Shown piece by piece: positions 63,308 through 64,000 of a stretch of 64,000 nt of DNA. Source of the stretch: Clostridiales bacterium (GTDB lineage Bacteria; Bacillota; Clostridia; Saccharofermentanales; Saccharofermentanaceae). The position numbers and the translations under genes were made by a program. The stretch is from positions 1 to 64,000 of the forward strand of contig JAFRQR010000002.1 of NCBI GenBank assembly GCA_017428545.1, given 5' to 3'. Every line of letters starts with the position of its first letter. Within the stretch, counting starts at the first letter, position 1. The notes beneath the pieces were generated by a model. It was not told the DNA's origin. It was given only the letters and a program-made list of their open reading frames with translations, and searched no databases.

Positions 63308-64000
63308 ATGAAACCTACGCCTGTATTAGATACGATTAAGAGCCCGAATGATGTGGCCGGTCTTACTTTAGAAAAGAGTAAAGAACTCGCAGATGAACTT
63401 CGCGAGGTCATTATCGACCGTGTCAGTCAAAACGGCGGGCATCTGGCTTCGAGCCTGGGTGTCGTCGACCTTACGATCGCACTTCTTTCAGAGTTTACTC
63501 TTCCGCATGACCAGATCGTCTGGGACGTCGGACATCAGGCATATGCGTATAAGCTTCTGACCGGAAGAAAAGACCGTTTCGATACGCTACGTAAGTTCGG
63601 AGGTATTGCGGGATTTCCGAAGAGAAGTGAGAGTGAATACGATGTCTTTGGTGTCGGACACAGTAGTACGTCTGTATCTGCAGCTCTCGGACTTCTCCGT
63701 GCCAAGAAGCTTAAGGGTGATGACGGACACGTTATTGCCGTGATCGGTGACGGCGCGATGACCGGCGGAATGGCTTTTGAGGCCTTAGACGATACGGGCC
63801 ACTTTAATGAGAACCTTATCGTAATCTTAAATGATAACGAAATGTCGATCGACAAGAACGTCGGCGGCCTTTCCAAGGCGCTTTCCAATCTTCGTTCTTC
63901 GGCCGGATACATCCGTACCAAGGGAAAAGTCGAAAGATTCCTTCTTCATATTCCGCTCATCGGAAAGCCGATCGCTAAATTCTTAGTTGCGATCAAGACC
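63308..64000 (+). CDS. dxs: 1-deoxy-D-xylulose-5-phosphate synthase, N-terminal part
   Basis: The first 231 codons are present and the gene runs off the window. DXS joins pyruvate and glyceraldehyde 3-phosphate with thiamine diphosphate, the entry step of the MEP isoprenoid pathway. Visible motifs are GGHLASSLGVVDLT, WDVGHQAYAYKLLTGR, FGVGHSSTSVSAALG and the thiamine motif GDGAMTGGMAFEAL followed by NDNEMSID. The ATG at 63308 follows the ispA stop by 3 bp. Confidence 0.96.
   Translation, partial: MKPTPVLDTIKSPNDVAGLTLEKSKELADELREVIIDRVSQNGGHLASSLGVVDLTIALLSEFTLPHDQIVWDVGHQAYAYKLLTGRKDRFDTLRKFGGIAGFPKRSESEYDVFGVGHSSTSVSAALGLLRAKKLKGDDGHVIAVIGDGAMTGGMAFEALDDTGHFNENLIVILNDNEMSIDKNVGGLSKALSNLRSSAGYIRTKGKVERFLLHIPLIGKPIAKFLVAIKT

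Overview
The window reads as chromosomal DNA of a Gram-positive bacterium of the class Clostridia, probably a fibre-degrading, anaerobic gut or rumen lineage. Supporting points are the T-box leader on thrS, the Firmicutes-type order efp / Asp23 / amaP / nusB / xseA / xseB / ispA / dxs, the dnaG / trmK / Nif3 order, comM-dprA-topA-trmFO, a giant 2-hydroxyacyl-CoA dehydratase activase, a type A RNase P RNA and a lipid-anchored GH10 xylanase. Genus cannot be fixed from sequence alone. The DNA is densely coding and most genes have clear AGGAGG-type ribosome sites.

Layout. 1-311: the end of an IS3/IS150-like insertion sequence, cut by the window edge. 580-6158: accessory genes (membrane acyltransferase, two lipoproteins, a zinc-ribbon membrane protein, an ADP-ribosylglycohydrolase with a membrane partner). 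6186-8399: T-box-controlled thrS. 8438-16612: a lipoprotein, tRNA-Pro, an MscS channel, a xylanase, dihydrofolate reductase, an HPr-like protein and two poorly known genes. 16658-26703: the activase, polA, coaE and an ABC exporter. 26736-35191: ychF (minus), comM, dprA, topA, trmFO and a membrane protein. 35225-42173: a five-gene phospho-signalling island (FHA, PP2C, protease-FHA, PP2C, Ser/Thr kinase). 42174-50023: queA-tgt (minus), then dapA, dapB, yajC, dnaG, trmK and a Nif3-like gene. 50071-53709: rnpB, a Bacteroidota-type purM, a lipoprotein, tRNA-Lys and a PfkB kinase. 53753-58644: sulfhydrylase, DUF4867 gene, membrane protein, aspartokinase (minus) and YqeG. 58793-64000: efp to dxs, with dxs cut by the window edge.

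The most interesting system is the island at 35286-42173. It encodes a complete reversible Thr-phosphorylation circuit (one kinase, two phosphatases, two FHA readers) wired to an outward-facing trypsin-like protease whose FHA domain lies in the cytoplasm. A short repeated motif, TVA plus an aliphatic residue plus an acidic or polar residue, occurs four times in the linker of the stand-alone FHA protein and once in the cytoplasmic linker of the kinase. It has the shape of an FHA docking site (phospho-Thr with an aliphatic residue at +3).

A second link is an identical 14-bp palindrome, with similar flanks and similar spacing to a -10 box, upstream of both the xylanase and the DUF4867 gene 44 kb away. 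This suggests a shared regulator. No CRISPR array or prophage was seen.
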